Below are positions 16,406 to 24,513 of a stretch of DNA of 33,529 bases, piece by piece; the stretch's first letter is position 1, and each line of letters opens with the position of its first letter. A model generated the notes under the pieces. It saw only the letters and a list, made by a program, of their open reading frames with translations. It did no database searches and was not told the DNA's origin. A program made the position numbers and the translations under genes. The DNA is from an uncultured Bacteroidota bacterium (GTDB lineage Bacteria > Bacteroidota > Bacteroidia > Chitinophagales > Saprospiraceae), in contig CAIVGO010000249.1 of the NCBI GenBank assembly GCA_903905445.1, positions 1 to 33,529 on the forward strand, read 5' to 3'.

Positions 16406-16644
16406 TCCTGTTTCCGGTTGCGCCACCACCAAATTGCAATGCCGCCTACAATCAAATAAGGAAGGGAAAGCATATACAAAATACCGGCATTCAACCCAAC
16501 TGGATCGCCACCACCGGCCTTCAAATTCGACTCTGAAGACGCCTTACACATTGCACATTGCGCAAAAAGGGGATCCGAAAGCGCCGCGATCATCAACAAA
16601 ATCACAACGAGCACAGAAATTTTAAATAACTGACTGGTCTGCAT
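16402..16644 (-). CDS. Small membrane protein with CAMC motif, last gene of respiratory block
   Basis: The 80-residue protein has a hydrophobic N-terminal helix or signal peptide (LFKISVLVVILLMIAALSDP), then QCAMCKASSESN, a Gly-rich turn, LNAGILYMLSLPYLIVGGIAIWWW and a basic tail RNRKQD. The CxxC placed just after the first helix would face the periplasm and could bind copper or take part in thiol exchange. It follows the DUF420 gene by 32 bp at the end of an oxidase cluster, so an assembly or accessory role is a reasonable inference. I do not know an established family name. Confidence 0.7.
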   Translation of the reverse strand: MQTSQLFKISVLVVILLMIAALSDPLFAQCAMCKASSESNLKAGGGDPVGLNAGILYMLSLPYLIVGGIAIWWWRNRKQD

Positions 16645-16676
16645 AGTTTATCAATTTTAAAGTGAGCAGTGCTTGC

Positions 16677-17204
16677 CTATTTATAATAAGGCATCAGCAT
16701 CAGGTAACATATTGGGCCTGTCACGGCAACGTATAGCCAAATTGGGAAAACCCAACGCGCCATCTTGCGGTGGCGCTCAAACTGATTGGTGTAGGCGCGA
16801 ATGAAGGTCAACAAAATAAAAGGTAAGGACGTTGCCGCTAAAAAAATATGCGTCAACAATAGGAAAAAGTAAACTACCCGTAGCGACCCTTCACCTCCAT
16901 AACGCGTTTCTGGCGTCGTAAAATGATAGAGCACATACGACAACAAAAACAAACCCGAGGTGACCATAGCCACGTAAATAGCCTTACGATGGTTTTCAAC
17001 CTGCTTGTTTTTGATAAAATAAAGCGCAACAAGCAAAATGACGGCGGTAAGAGCGTTCAGACTCGCATGAAAGGGCGGCAGAAAACTAAAATCTACCCCT
17101 AAATCTATTTTGTAGCGACGCATGGCCACCACCAGCAAAAGCACCGCCGCAGAAACGATATAGGCTACGGTGTTTAATTTCTTTTCCAACTGAATATCAG
17201 CCAT
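16677..17204 (-). CDS. DUF420 membrane protein, likely oxidase assembly factor (CtaM-like)
   Basis: ATG 17204 (MADIQLEKKLN) is preferred, since the frame upstream offers only a TTG. The 175-residue protein has about five membrane helices, including VAYIVSAAVLLLVVAMRR, ALTAVILLVALYFI and WVFPIWLYVAVTGPICYLML. It has the histidine pattern of DUF420: FHASLNA, NHRKAIY, LYHFTTPE, LLLTHIFLAA. The family includes YozB/CtaM, reported to be needed for assembly of certain haem-copper oxidases in Firmicutes. Its place after SCO-like and oxidase genes supports a similar role here, but this is inference. Confidence 0.82.
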   Translation of the reverse strand: MADIQLEKKLNTVAYIVSAAVLLLVVAMRRYKIDLGVDFSFLPPFHASLNALTAVILLVALYFIKNKQVENHRKAIYVAMVTSGLFLLSYVLYHFTTPETRYGGEGSLRVVYFFLLLTHIFLAATSLPFILLTFIRAYTNQFERHRKMARWVFPIWLYVAVTGPICYLMLMPYYK

Positions 17205-17245
17205 CTTCAAAAACAAAAAGTGAAATCAATGAATGAAAATAAGCA

Positions 17246-17872
17246 TTACTGCTTAGGCAACAACATCGCAATATGTTCTACCATACGGCCAATCTCATGA
17301 TCATCCTCCGCATTATAAAACCGCCGTATGGTCCCTGAAGTATCACATAAAGCAAAATATTCTTTTACAGCAGGTGTACCGGAAGCAAGACTATATGATT
17401 CATACCCGTTTTCGAGTATCGTGCGCCAAGAACCCAATCCTCCGGTCCAAACCCAGGTAGCAAAATCCGAACTTGGACGAGTCTGCGCATAGGTTTTAAA
17501 CTCCGCAGTTCCCCCACCCTCTTTGATCATACACAAGGTAAAACTGTAGTTCTTACCAAATTGATTGAACAGGTTTTCGCCTGTATCCAATATCTTCTGG
17601 TTAACGGGCGATATATCAGGATTTTCACCAAATATGTGCAATACAACCACCTTTTCCTTTAATTGATCGCGCTTTTCGCCATCGGGAAAAATGATAAACG
17701 CAGGGCGTATTTTACCATAGTTACCCAACTCCGCATAGGCTTTTTTATGCCAGTTTAGCCCAGAACTCAAATAGTACCAAGACATGCCTGGTAATGCAAC
17801 GAAGATCAAAAACATCGCGGCGAAAATGATCAATTTCCGCTTGTTAGTTACTTTTTCTTTTTCCTGACTCAT
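17246..17872 (-). CDS. SCO1/SenC-like thioredoxin-fold protein lacking the CxxxC copper site
   Basis: The 208-residue protein has one N-terminal membrane anchor (LIIFAAMFLIFVALPGMSWYY) and a periplasmic thioredoxin-like domain. Position in the operon and general layout (KVVVLHIF, then a helix, then LCDTSGTIRRFYNAEDDHE near the end) fit the SCO family, which delivers copper to the CuA site of oxidase subunit II. However, the site where SCO proteins carry CxxxC reads IFGENPDISPVNQ with no cysteine. The only cysteines are in SFTLCMIK and FALCDTS. Usual copper binding therefore seems lost. It could be a degenerate paralogue or a redox-inactive chaperone. The identification is by context and is less certain than for its neighbours. 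Confidence 0.65.
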   Translation of the reverse strand: MSQEKEKVTNKRKLIIFAAMFLIFVALPGMSWYYLSSGLNWHKKAYAELGNYGKIRPAFIIFPDGEKRDQLKEKVVVLHIFGENPDISPVNQKILDTGENLFNQFGKNYSFTLCMIKEGGGTAEFKTYAQTRPSSDFATWVWTGGLGSWRTILENGYESYSLASGTPAVKEYFALCDTSGTIRRFYNAEDDHEIGRMVEHIAMLLPKQ

Positions 17873-17899
17873 AGTTCAAATCGTGTTACAAAAACAAAA

Positions 17900-17925
17900 A
17901 AGGCGAGGTTTAGTTGCCTCGCCTT
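17900..17925 (-). terminator. Terminator inside the oxidase cluster, after the subunit IV gene
   Basis: AAGGCGAGG / CCTCGCCTT with a TTTAGTTG-type loop forms a strong hairpin. On the minus strand it is followed by TTTTGTTTTTG. It lies between the subunit IV stop (17990) and the SCO-like start (17872). Confidence 0.75.
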
Positions 17926-17945
17926 ACTATATTTTAGCCTGAAAA

Positions 17946-17970
17946 GGTTTCAAAACGTTGAATTGAAACC
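17946..17970. repeat. Second inverted repeat after the subunit IV gene
   Basis: GGTTTCAA (17946-17953) and TTGAAACC (17963-17970) are a perfect 8-bp inverted repeat around AACGTTGAA. It sits just upstream (minus strand) of the hairpin at 17900-17925 and may be part of a compound termination or RNA-processing site. Confidence 0.4.
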
Positions 17971-17989
17971 CAGGTTGAGGTCCAACCAA

Positions 17990-18433
17990 TTAACCCAGTT
18001 TTACCTGCTTTTCCGTCCCCGGAATGATGTAATAACCTTGGGTGTTACTTCCAGAAGCAGGTTTTACCGTTTCTTCATTGCGCTGACGGATGTTTTCCCG
18101 GCTACGGCCCCAGTAGCTGCCTTCACTGAAAAAAGCGATAATCGCCCAAACCAGTAACAAAACAGGCAACAATACACTCATCACCAAGCCCCGAACCTCA
18201 TAAGCCATGTGCATGAAGAAAAAAATGATGAAATAGGCTTTGTAAATTGAAAACCCAATCATAAGCAGCATATAAACGTAATGCCCAAAACCATGGGAAA
18301 AGTTGACTCCATGAATCAGGTGACCCTTTGCCAGGAGCGCTACAACTACTTCTATAATTGTGATCGCACCCAACAACATCAAGCCCCGGAAAACGAGTGC
18401 TTTTGCTTCTTCGTATGTTTGATGTTCAGCCAT
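17990..18433 (-). CDS. Cytochrome c oxidase subunit IV
   Basis: The 147-residue small subunit has three membrane helices: VFRGLMLLGAITIIEVVVALL, HYVYMLLMIGFSIYKAYFII, and LVMSVLLPVLLLVWAIIAFF. Between the last two lies FFFMHMAYE, the conserved FxMHL-like segment of prokaryotic COX4. It is not catalytic and stabilises the oxidase core. The C-terminal 35 residues form a hydrophilic tail. It follows the main subunit III gene by 63 bp and is the last gene before an internal terminator. Confidence 0.9.
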   Translation of the reverse strand: MAEHQTYEEAKALVFRGLMLLGAITIIEVVVALLAKGHLIHGVNFSHGFGHYVYMLLMIGFSIYKAYFIIFFFMHMAYEVRGLVMSVLLPVLLLVWAIIAFFSEGSYWGRSRENIRQRNEETVKPASGSNTQGYYIIPGTEKQVKLG

Positions 18434-18496
18434 TATTTTAAATCAATAAGGTTAGTTAAAAGAAAAATTGAAGTCAAGGTGTTTCAACCAGTTTGT

Positions 18497-19426
18497 TTAC
18501 AACAGGTAAAAAACAAGGAATACAAACACCCAAACCAAATCCACAAAGTGCCAATACAAACCAATCTTCTCTACCATCTCATAACCGTTTTTGCGGGCAG
18601 CATACAAGCCACTTCCTGCATTAATCATGATGATAGCAAGAAACAATACACCGGAAAATACGTGGAAACCGTGGAAACCCGTAATGAAGAAAAATAAAGC
18701 ACCAAACGCTTTTGGACCAAAGGCCGCTTCCTTCACCTGCCCTGCATAGGCACCTGTTGTGTACTTAATTTTCAGGTTTTCGTGCGAAGTCATTCCTTCT
18801 CCACGTTGTGCCGGATCATGATAAACCAAACCGCTTGGCTTGCCATCATGCATATGGATCAAATAGCTCTGATCCTTGAAAAATGTTTTTGGCGTACCGT
18901 CTGCATTTTTTGCTTCTGAGCCATCTGCATTCAAGTAAACACCATCCGCTGTATGCCGACCAAATGGATTTTGCGTAACCGTTACGTTTTCTTTAACGAT
19001 CAAGGTAGTCCATTCGTAAGCCTGGCTACCAAGGAAAGTTGCACCGCCAAGCACGGTTAAAAACATCCAAAATACAACACCACGCTGATTTTCACGGTGG
19101 CCTTCTTGTACCGCACGTACCATTGTAACCGAACTAAAGATCAGTACAAACGTCATAAACGTTACGAAAATAAGCGGCCAATGTGCATCAACAAAAGGGA
19201 AAGAAGCAAATACGAAATCCGGCTCAGGCCAGGTAGGCATACTAAAACGCAGTGCTCCATAAGCAATCAGGAAGCCCGCAAAAGTAAAGGCATCCGATAC
19301 CAGAAAGTACCACATCATAATTTTACCATAACTCGCACCAAAGGGCGATACCGCACCTTCCCAGCGTTGGGATTCATCAACATGTTCGTGCGTGTCGTGC
19401 GCGTGGTCAACAGAAGTTTCTGCCAT
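18497..19426 (-). CDS. ctaE: Cytochrome c oxidase subunit III with large hydrophilic loop
   Basis: ATG 19426 (MAETSVDHAHDTHEHV) is chosen because only a TTG lies upstream in frame. The 309-residue protein has a His/Asp-rich N-terminus, then subunit III helices: KIMMWYFLVSDAFTFAGFL, HWPLIFVTFMTFVLIFSSVT, FGALFFFITGFHGFHVFSGV and GLYWHFVDLVWVFVFLVFYL. FHGFHV and YWHFVDLVW are the strongest family signatures. Residues about 140-235 form a polar insertion after the SQAYEW helix that most subunit III proteins lack. This is the second of two adjacent subunit III genes, after the one at 19476-20051. Subunit III lies next to the catalytic subunit and supports proton uptake. Confidence 0.93.
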   Translation of the reverse strand: MAETSVDHAHDTHEHVDESQRWEGAVSPFGASYGKIMMWYFLVSDAFTFAGFLIAYGALRFSMPTWPEPDFVFASFPFVDAHWPLIFVTFMTFVLIFSSVTMVRAVQEGHRENQRGVVFWMFLTVLGGATFLGSQAYEWTTLIVKENVTVTQNPFGRHTADGVYLNADGSEAKNADGTPKTFFKDQSYLIHMHDGKPSGLVYHDPAQRGEGMTSHENLKIKYTTGAYAGQVKEAAFGPKAFGALFFFITGFHGFHVFSGVLFLAIIMINAGSGLYAARKNGYEMVEKIGLYWHFVDLVWVFVFLVFYLL

Positions 19427-19475
19427 AACGTTCAATCAATTATGTAATAGAGTTCTTAGTTTTGGTTCCGGTTAA

Positions 19476-20051
19476 TCAGGACTGTATGGTGAAAAAGAAA
19501 ATCAAATACACCCAAAGCACATCCACAAAATGCCAATATTGTACCACCAATTCAAAGCGTTGCTGCCTTCTGATCGTAGCTTTAAAGGGCAAATAATAAG
19601 CATGCACCAACGCTACAGTCAATCCCAACATGCCTCCTAATACGTGGGCCGCATGTAATCCAGATATCACGTAAATGAAGGAACTGGATGGATTAATGGT
19701 AAAAGTTGCCCCAATTGCATTTAGTGCTTCCCAACCCATGTACTGCATAATCACAAACGCCATTCCAAGCACAAATGTAGCAATCAACAGGCCTTTATAT
19801 TGTTGTTCTTTGCCTTGCTTAAAAGCGCGGTAAGACAACTGAATGGTCACACTGCTCAACAAAATCACTACCGTATTGATAAAAAACAAATCCGGTAATT
19901 TAAATTCAAACCAGTTTCCAGCAGCGCGACGCACAACATAAGCGCTCGTCAAAGAGCCAAACATCATGATCATTGCAGCAATGGCAACCCACAAAGCAAA
20001 TTTTTGAGAGTTGATATTACTTCTGCTGTATTGAGGCGTAATTGCAGCCAT
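19476..20051 (-). CDS. Haem-copper oxidase subunit III, short paralogue
   Basis: The 191-residue protein has the short form of subunit III with about five helices: FALWVAIAAMIMMFGSLTSAY, FFINTVVILLSSVTIQLSY, GLLIATFVLGMAFVIMQYMG, FIYVISGLHAAHVLGGMLGL and the end block VVQYWHFVDVLWVYLIFFF. It starts at ATG 20051, 11 bp after the ctaB stop, so the two are tightly coupled. Both this and the longer protein at 18497-19426 keep YWHFVD, so they are paralogues; one complex could contain both. Confidence 0.92.
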   Translation of the reverse strand: MAAITPQYSRSNINSQKFALWVAIAAMIMMFGSLTSAYVVRRAAGNWFEFKLPDLFFINTVVILLSSVTIQLSYRAFKQGKEQQYKGLLIATFVLGMAFVIMQYMGWEALNAIGATFTINPSSSFIYVISGLHAAHVLGGMLGLTVALVHAYYLPFKATIRRQQRFELVVQYWHFVDVLWVYLIFFFTIQS

Positions 20052-20062
20052 TTGTATTTAGT

Positions 20063-20965
20063 TTAAAACAGTTTATCCAACAACAAAACAATCAACGACA
20101 AGGGCAGATGTGCAAAGGAAAAGAACATTTGTGCCCTGGCTGCTTTTACGGAACAAGTTTTATACAAATTCCAGCACTTCAGCGCCCAATAAACATTCAA
20201 AACCACTAATGCAACCATCGCCACCAAACTGATATAACCCATGGCAAAAGCCAGGAAAGTATTCGCAATCAACAAAAGACAAAATCCAAAAGACAATAAG
20301 CCTGTAGTTTTATCCTTTTCCGCTGCCCCGGTAGGCAACAAATAAAAACCGGCCTTCCGATAATCTTCATCTGCCAGCCAAGCAACTGCCCAAAAATGAG
20401 GAAATTGCCAAAGGAACTGAAGTGAAAACAACATCATCGCAGTCGATGTAATCGTACCTTCATAAGCAACACTACCAATAATCAGTGGTAAAGCACCTGG
20501 TATCGCACCCACCAAAACAGCCAACGGACTCGAGCGTTTTAAAGGTGTGTACACAAAGGCATAACTAATCAAAGACAGTGTACCCAAAAAGCCTGTCAAC
20601 GGATTGAAAACAGAAAGTAAGGAAATCCCTACCAATGCCATCAAACCTGCCAACAAAACAGCCTTTGACACACTCATTCTTCCTGCTGCTACCGGACGAT
20701 TCGCAGTACGAGGCATCAACAAATCATAGTCGCGCTCCAATACCTGGTTCAGTGCGTTTGCAGCACTGGTCACAAAAAAACCACCCAATGCAAGCACCAA
20801 AGTTGCCAAAACTGTAATTTGACCCTCTGCCACAATCGCATACGACATTACTGCCGAAAAAACCACGGTTAGATTCAACCTGAATTTCACCAACAAACCA
20901 AAGTCGGTAATAGACTGGCTCAATGCTCCCCAAACCGCCGCTTGATTTGCCTGATTACGCTCCAT
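20063..20965 (-). CDS. ctaB: Protohaem IX farnesyltransferase (haem O synthase)
   Basis: The 300-residue integral membrane UbiA-family prenyltransferase adds a farnesyl group to haem B to form haem O, precursor of the haem A used by subunit I. The first Asp-rich site reads NQVLERDYDLLMPRTANRP (residues about 69-87). The second is ADEDYRKAGFYLLP. Nine or so membrane helices are visible. It lies between subunit I and the short subunit III gene, with a hairpin upstream (20994-21034). No haem A synthase (ctaA) is in the window, so that step must be encoded elsewhere. Confidence 0.96.
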   Translation of the reverse strand: MERNQANQAAVWGALSQSITDFGLLVKFRLNLTVVFSAVMSYAIVAEGQITVLATLVLALGGFFVTSAANALNQVLERDYDLLMPRTANRPVAAGRMSVSKAVLLAGLMALVGISLLSVFNPLTGFLGTLSLISYAFVYTPLKRSSPLAVLVGAIPGALPLIIGSVAYEGTITSTAMMLFSLQFLWQFPHFWAVAWLADEDYRKAGFYLLPTGAAEKDKTTGLLSFGFCLLLIANTFLAFAMGYISLVAMVALVVLNVYWALKCWNLYKTCSVKAARAQMFFSFAHLPLSLIVLLLDKLF

Positions 20966-20993
20966 TTTTTCAAAAAACTTTTATCACTGTAAT

Positions 20994-21034
20994 CATTTGC
21001 CGGAAACAACCATGCTGTTGTTTTCCGGCAAATG
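20994..21034 (-). terminator. Long hairpin between the subunit I gene and ctaB
   Basis: CATTTGCCGGAAACAAC (20994-21010) pairs with GTTGTTTTCCGGCAAATG (21017-21034), with one extra T and a 6-base loop. On the minus strand the stem is followed by ATTACAGTGATAAAAGTTTTTTG, so the T-run is 15 or so bases away. This is more like a partial terminator or RNA-stability hairpin than a full stop. Confidence 0.5.
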
Positions 21035-21043
21035 AACGATTAC

Positions 21044-22903
21044 TTAGTGGTTGCCGTGGTCATGCTCGTTTTCACCCAACGGAACATACTGTGGGATAAA
21101 CTCCTTACCATCCTTACCATAGTCATAAGCCCAACGTTGAACTGTAGGGATATTGCCAGGCCAGTTGCCGTGACCGGTTTCAATCGGTGTAGTCCATTCC
21201 AAAGTATTTGCACCCCATGGGTTCTTAGAAGTCATTTTACGACCGCTAAAAATGGAGTAAAAGAAGTTGATGATGAACAATACCTGAAGGAAAAATACCA
21301 CAATCGCTGCAACTGTGATGAATTTATTCAAATCGGTAAAGTGACGGAATGCATCGAAAGAGGCACCTGCGTCGTAATAACGACGTGGAACACCTGCCAT
21401 ACCAGTGTAGTGCATCGGCCAGAAAATCGCATAAGCACCGATCAAAGTACCCCAAAAGTGTACTTTACCTAAGGTTTCGTTCATGAAACGACCGAACATT
21501 TTGGGGAACCAGTGGTAAATACCCGCGAACATCCCAAAGAATGCTGCAATACCCATTACAATGTGGAAGTGGGCAATTACAAAGTAGGTATCGTGCAACT
21601 GAATATCGATCGCAGAGTTACCCAAGAAGATACCCGTCAAACCACCCGAAATAAACATCGAAACAAACCCGATTGAAAACAAACTCGCCGAATTAAATCG
21701 GAAGTTGGATCCGTATATCGTAGTAATCCAGTTGAACACTTTTACCGCCGATGGAACCGCGATGATCAACGTGAAGATTACAAAGAAGTTACTAATAAAT
21801 GGATTCACACCTGACATAAACATATGGTGCGCCCAAACAATGAACGACAAGAAACCAATCGCCAAAATTGAAAATACCATCGCGCGGTAACCAAAGATCG
21901 GTTTACGTGCGTGTACCGACATTACCTCGGAAACGATACCCATCGCAGGCAGGATGATGATGTACACCTCTGGGTGACCCAAGAACCAGAACAAGTGCTG
22001 GTACAAAATTGGGCTACCACCGATGCGGTCTAACACTTGACCACCTACCACGATTTCACTCAGGTAAAAAGAAGTACCCAAGCCGCGGTCGAACATCAAC
22101 AACAACAAGCCAGAAAACAATACAGGGAAAGACAATACGCCCAACACAGCCGTTACAAAGAACGCCCACATGGTCAAGGGCATACGCCACATGTTCATGC
22201 CTTTGGTACGCAAGTTCAATACCGTAGTAATATAGTTAATACCACCCAACAAGGCAGAAACTACGAAAAGTGCCATCGAAACAATCCACATAGTCATACC
22301 CGCTCCCGAACCATCGGAGGCTTGCGGTAGCGCACTTAATGGCGGATATGCTGTCCAGCCCCCCGAAAATGGTCCAGTACTAAGGAACAAAGACAAAAAC
22401 ATCACTACACCAGCCAAAAAGAACGCCCAGTAAGAGAATGCGTTCAACAGCGGTGAAGCCATATCGCGGGCACCCACCTGCAACGGAATTAACAAGTTGG
22501 AAAAAGTGCCACTCAATCCTGCCGTCAATACAAAGAACACGAGGATGGTACCATGCATGGTAACCAATGAGTAATAGAATTCAGGATCAAGTTTACCAAT
22601 GCCTGCTGCATTTACTTGAATCCATTTGCCTAAAAGCGGTTTCAGCCAAACCAAATCAGCTTCCGGGAAGCCCAATTGAAGGCGGAAAATAATTGACATC
22701 GCAGCACCAATGAAGGCCCAGAAAATACCTGTGATCAGGAATTGACGTGCGATCATTTTGTGATCGGTGCTGAAAATGTAGTGCGTCAGGAAGTTTGATT
22801 GAAACTTATCTCCATGATGATGTTCATGAAAATGATCGTTAAACCCAAGTTCTTGGGTTAGCGTTTCTTCCAAAGTTTCGGCGGCAGATATTACGTGAGC
22901 CAT
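21044..22903 (-). CDS. ctaD: Cytochrome c oxidase subunit I
   Basis: The 619-residue catalytic subunit holds the low-spin haem and the haem a3-CuB centre. TMHGTILVFF carries a haem ligand. GHPEVYIIILPAMG has the CuB histidine, the cross-linked tyrosine and the glutamate that ends the D proton channel, placing it in the A1 type. WAHHMF supplies two more CuB ligands. IAHFHIVMG gives the haem a3 and haem a histidines, and ARKPIFGYRAMV includes the K-channel lysine. The N-terminus is extended by about 50 His/Glu-rich residues (FHEHHHGDKFQ) before the first helix. It follows the subunit II gene by 68 bp. Confidence 0.98.
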   Translation of the reverse strand: MAHVISAAETLEETLTQELGFNDHFHEHHHGDKFQSNFLTHYIFSTDHKMIARQFLITGIFWAFIGAAMSIIFRLQLGFPEADLVWLKPLLGKWIQVNAAGIGKLDPEFYYSLVTMHGTILVFFVLTAGLSGTFSNLLIPLQVGARDMASPLLNAFSYWAFFLAGVVMFLSLFLSTGPFSGGWTAYPPLSALPQASDGSGAGMTMWIVSMALFVVSALLGGINYITTVLNLRTKGMNMWRMPLTMWAFFVTAVLGVLSFPVLFSGLLLLMFDRGLGTSFYLSEIVVGGQVLDRIGGSPILYQHLFWFLGHPEVYIIILPAMGIVSEVMSVHARKPIFGYRAMVFSILAIGFLSFIVWAHHMFMSGVNPFISNFFVIFTLIIAVPSAVKVFNWITTIYGSNFRFNSASLFSIGFVSMFISGGLTGIFLGNSAIDIQLHDTYFVIAHFHIVMGIAAFFGMFAGIYHWFPKMFGRFMNETLGKVHFWGTLIGAYAIFWPMHYTGMAGVPRRYYDAGASFDAFRHFTDLNKFITVAAIVVFFLQVLFIINFFYSIFSGRKMTSKNPWGANTLEWTTPIETGHGNWPGNIPTVQRWAYDYGKDGKEFIPQYVPLGENEHDHGNH

Positions 22904-22971
22904 ACCAGTAGATTTTGAACAGTTTTTAAAAAAAAATTGCGAGGGTTCTATTTGTCTCCGGTACTTAAATA

Positions 22972-24492
22972 TCAGGAGGGATTGGTTGTACCGCCACCCA
23001 GAATGGTGAATTCTGTCCGACGATTTTTTGCCCGATTCTCAGGCGTGTCATTTGGAACTGCCGGTTTAGTATCACCGAAACCATTGGCTTTTAATCGACC
23101 ACCAGAAATACCACGGGTAGTCAAATAATTGGCAACGGCATTCGCACGTTCAACGGACAAACTCATGTTTGCAGCAGGTTCTCCAACGTTATCCGTATGC
23201 CCAGCAATTGCGATAGACATTCCAGGATAAGTATTGAGTGCTGTAACCAGGTTATCCAGTTCGTACTTGCTGTCTTCGGTCAACTTTGCAGATCCTGTTT
23301 CAAAATTGATGAAACTCAATTGCAAGGTTTTGTCTGTTGCATTGGTAGATTCTACCGCTTTTTTCACTGATTCACCAAACGCTTTCGCGCGGATAGGCGC
23401 TTCGATTGGCAATGTCATTTTATCCTTGTTTGGATCATCTGCTTTACCGCGCACCTGTGTCAAGTAGTATGACTCCTGTTTTTTAAACCAGGCATCATAT
23501 TCTTCCTGCGTTACGATTTTTAATACGCGGCGCATTGAATAGTGGCCTTTACCACACAACTCTGCACATGCCAATTCGTAATCAAATTTTTCCCAACGCT
23601 TCGGACCTGTTGGATCTGCTGGATCAAAAGGCTCGTTGTATTCAGGGTATTTGCGCAATTCATTGCGATATTCTGCGGTTGTTTTGCTTGGTGTAAACAC
23701 AAACATGGTAGGCAAACCAGGAACAGCATCCATTTTTACCCGGAAATGCGGCAGATAAAAATTGTGCAACACGTCTTTTGCAATGATCCGTACCCGTACT
23801 TTTTTGCCTACTGGCAAGTACAATTCTTGTCCAGGAATCATATCGTCCCAGTTTTTGGAATCGGTAAAGTCCTGACCAATTGGATTGCCTGCTGTCGTCA
23901 ACTTATAGTCACGTGTTCCTAATTTGTTATCAGGACCAGGGTAACGAATACTCCAGTTGAACTGTTGACCAGTGGCTTCGATTTCCATGTAGTCTTCACC
24001 TTCCTTTACATCAGCCATTACTTCATTCCAAGCATTCAGGCCACGTACCACCAAAAGAGTCATGACAACTGCAGGAATTGCAGTCCACCAAACCTCTAAG
24101 CGGTTGTCGTGCGCAAGGAATGTTGCTTTGCGACCTTCTTGGTAGCGATATTTGTAAGCAAACCAGAACAACGCAATATGGGTGCCTACAAATACGATCC
24201 CGGTAAATACCAGGGTCAGGTTGAAAAGTGCATCCAGCATAGCGCCGTGTTTGGAAGCCGCTGCATGCGGGCCATAACCAAGCATCACATTTTTGAATTC
24301 ATAAGCAGAGATGATTACTCCACCTAAGAAGACAACAAGAAAAATGAGGGACAATAAGCCATTCCATTTGCTATTGTCGCGCAGAACTTCACGTTCACCT
24401 TTAATTTGAGCGGTGAGTTCAGTAACCTTACCAATTTGTACAAGTACAATGGTAATCAGAATAAAACAGAGTAGTATGATAAGCGCAGTCAT
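22972..24492 (-). CDS. ctaC: Cytochrome c oxidase subunit II fused to an OmpA-like domain
   Basis: The 506-residue protein has two extra N-terminal helices (ALIILLCFILITIVLVQIG; LLSLIFLVVFLGGVIISAY), then the two usual subunit II helices (LFNLTLVFTGIVFVG; WWTAIPAVVMTLLVVRGL). The CuA domain follows, with DVLHNFYLPHFRVKMDAVPG and CAELCGKGHYSM (residues about 309-320), giving all CuA ligands. There is no haem c motif. From about residue 390 an OmpA/peptidoglycan-binding domain follows: INFETGSAKLTEDSKYELDN, GHTDNVGEPAANMSLSVERA (with the Asp and Arg that bind diaminopimelate) and GFGDTKPAVPNDTPENRAKN. The frame is continuous, so this is a real fusion and not a frameshift. It may tether the oxidase to the cell wall. 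A candidate promoter lies at 24514-24540. Confidence 0.95.
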   Translation of the reverse strand: MTALIILLCFILITIVLVQIGKVTELTAQIKGEREVLRDNSKWNGLLSLIFLVVFLGGVIISAYEFKNVMLGYGPHAAASKHGAMLDALFNLTLVFTGIVFVGTHIALFWFAYKYRYQEGRKATFLAHDNRLEVWWTAIPAVVMTLLVVRGLNAWNEVMADVKEGEDYMEIEATGQQFNWSIRYPGPDNKLGTRDYKLTTAGNPIGQDFTDSKNWDDMIPGQELYLPVGKKVRVRIIAKDVLHNFYLPHFRVKMDAVPGLPTMFVFTPSKTTAEYRNELRKYPEYNEPFDPADPTGPKRWEKFDYELACAELCGKGHYSMRRVLKIVTQEEYDAWFKKQESYYLTQVRGKADDPNKDKMTLPIEAPIRAKAFGESVKKAVESTNATDKTLQLSFINFETGSAKLTEDSKYELDNLVTALNTYPGMSIAIAGHTDNVGEPAANMSLSVERANAVANYLTTRGISGGRLKANGFGDTKPAVPNDTPENRAKNRRTEFTILGGGTTNPS

Positions 24493-24513
24493 CGTAAGTT
24501 TTTTACTTTAACC

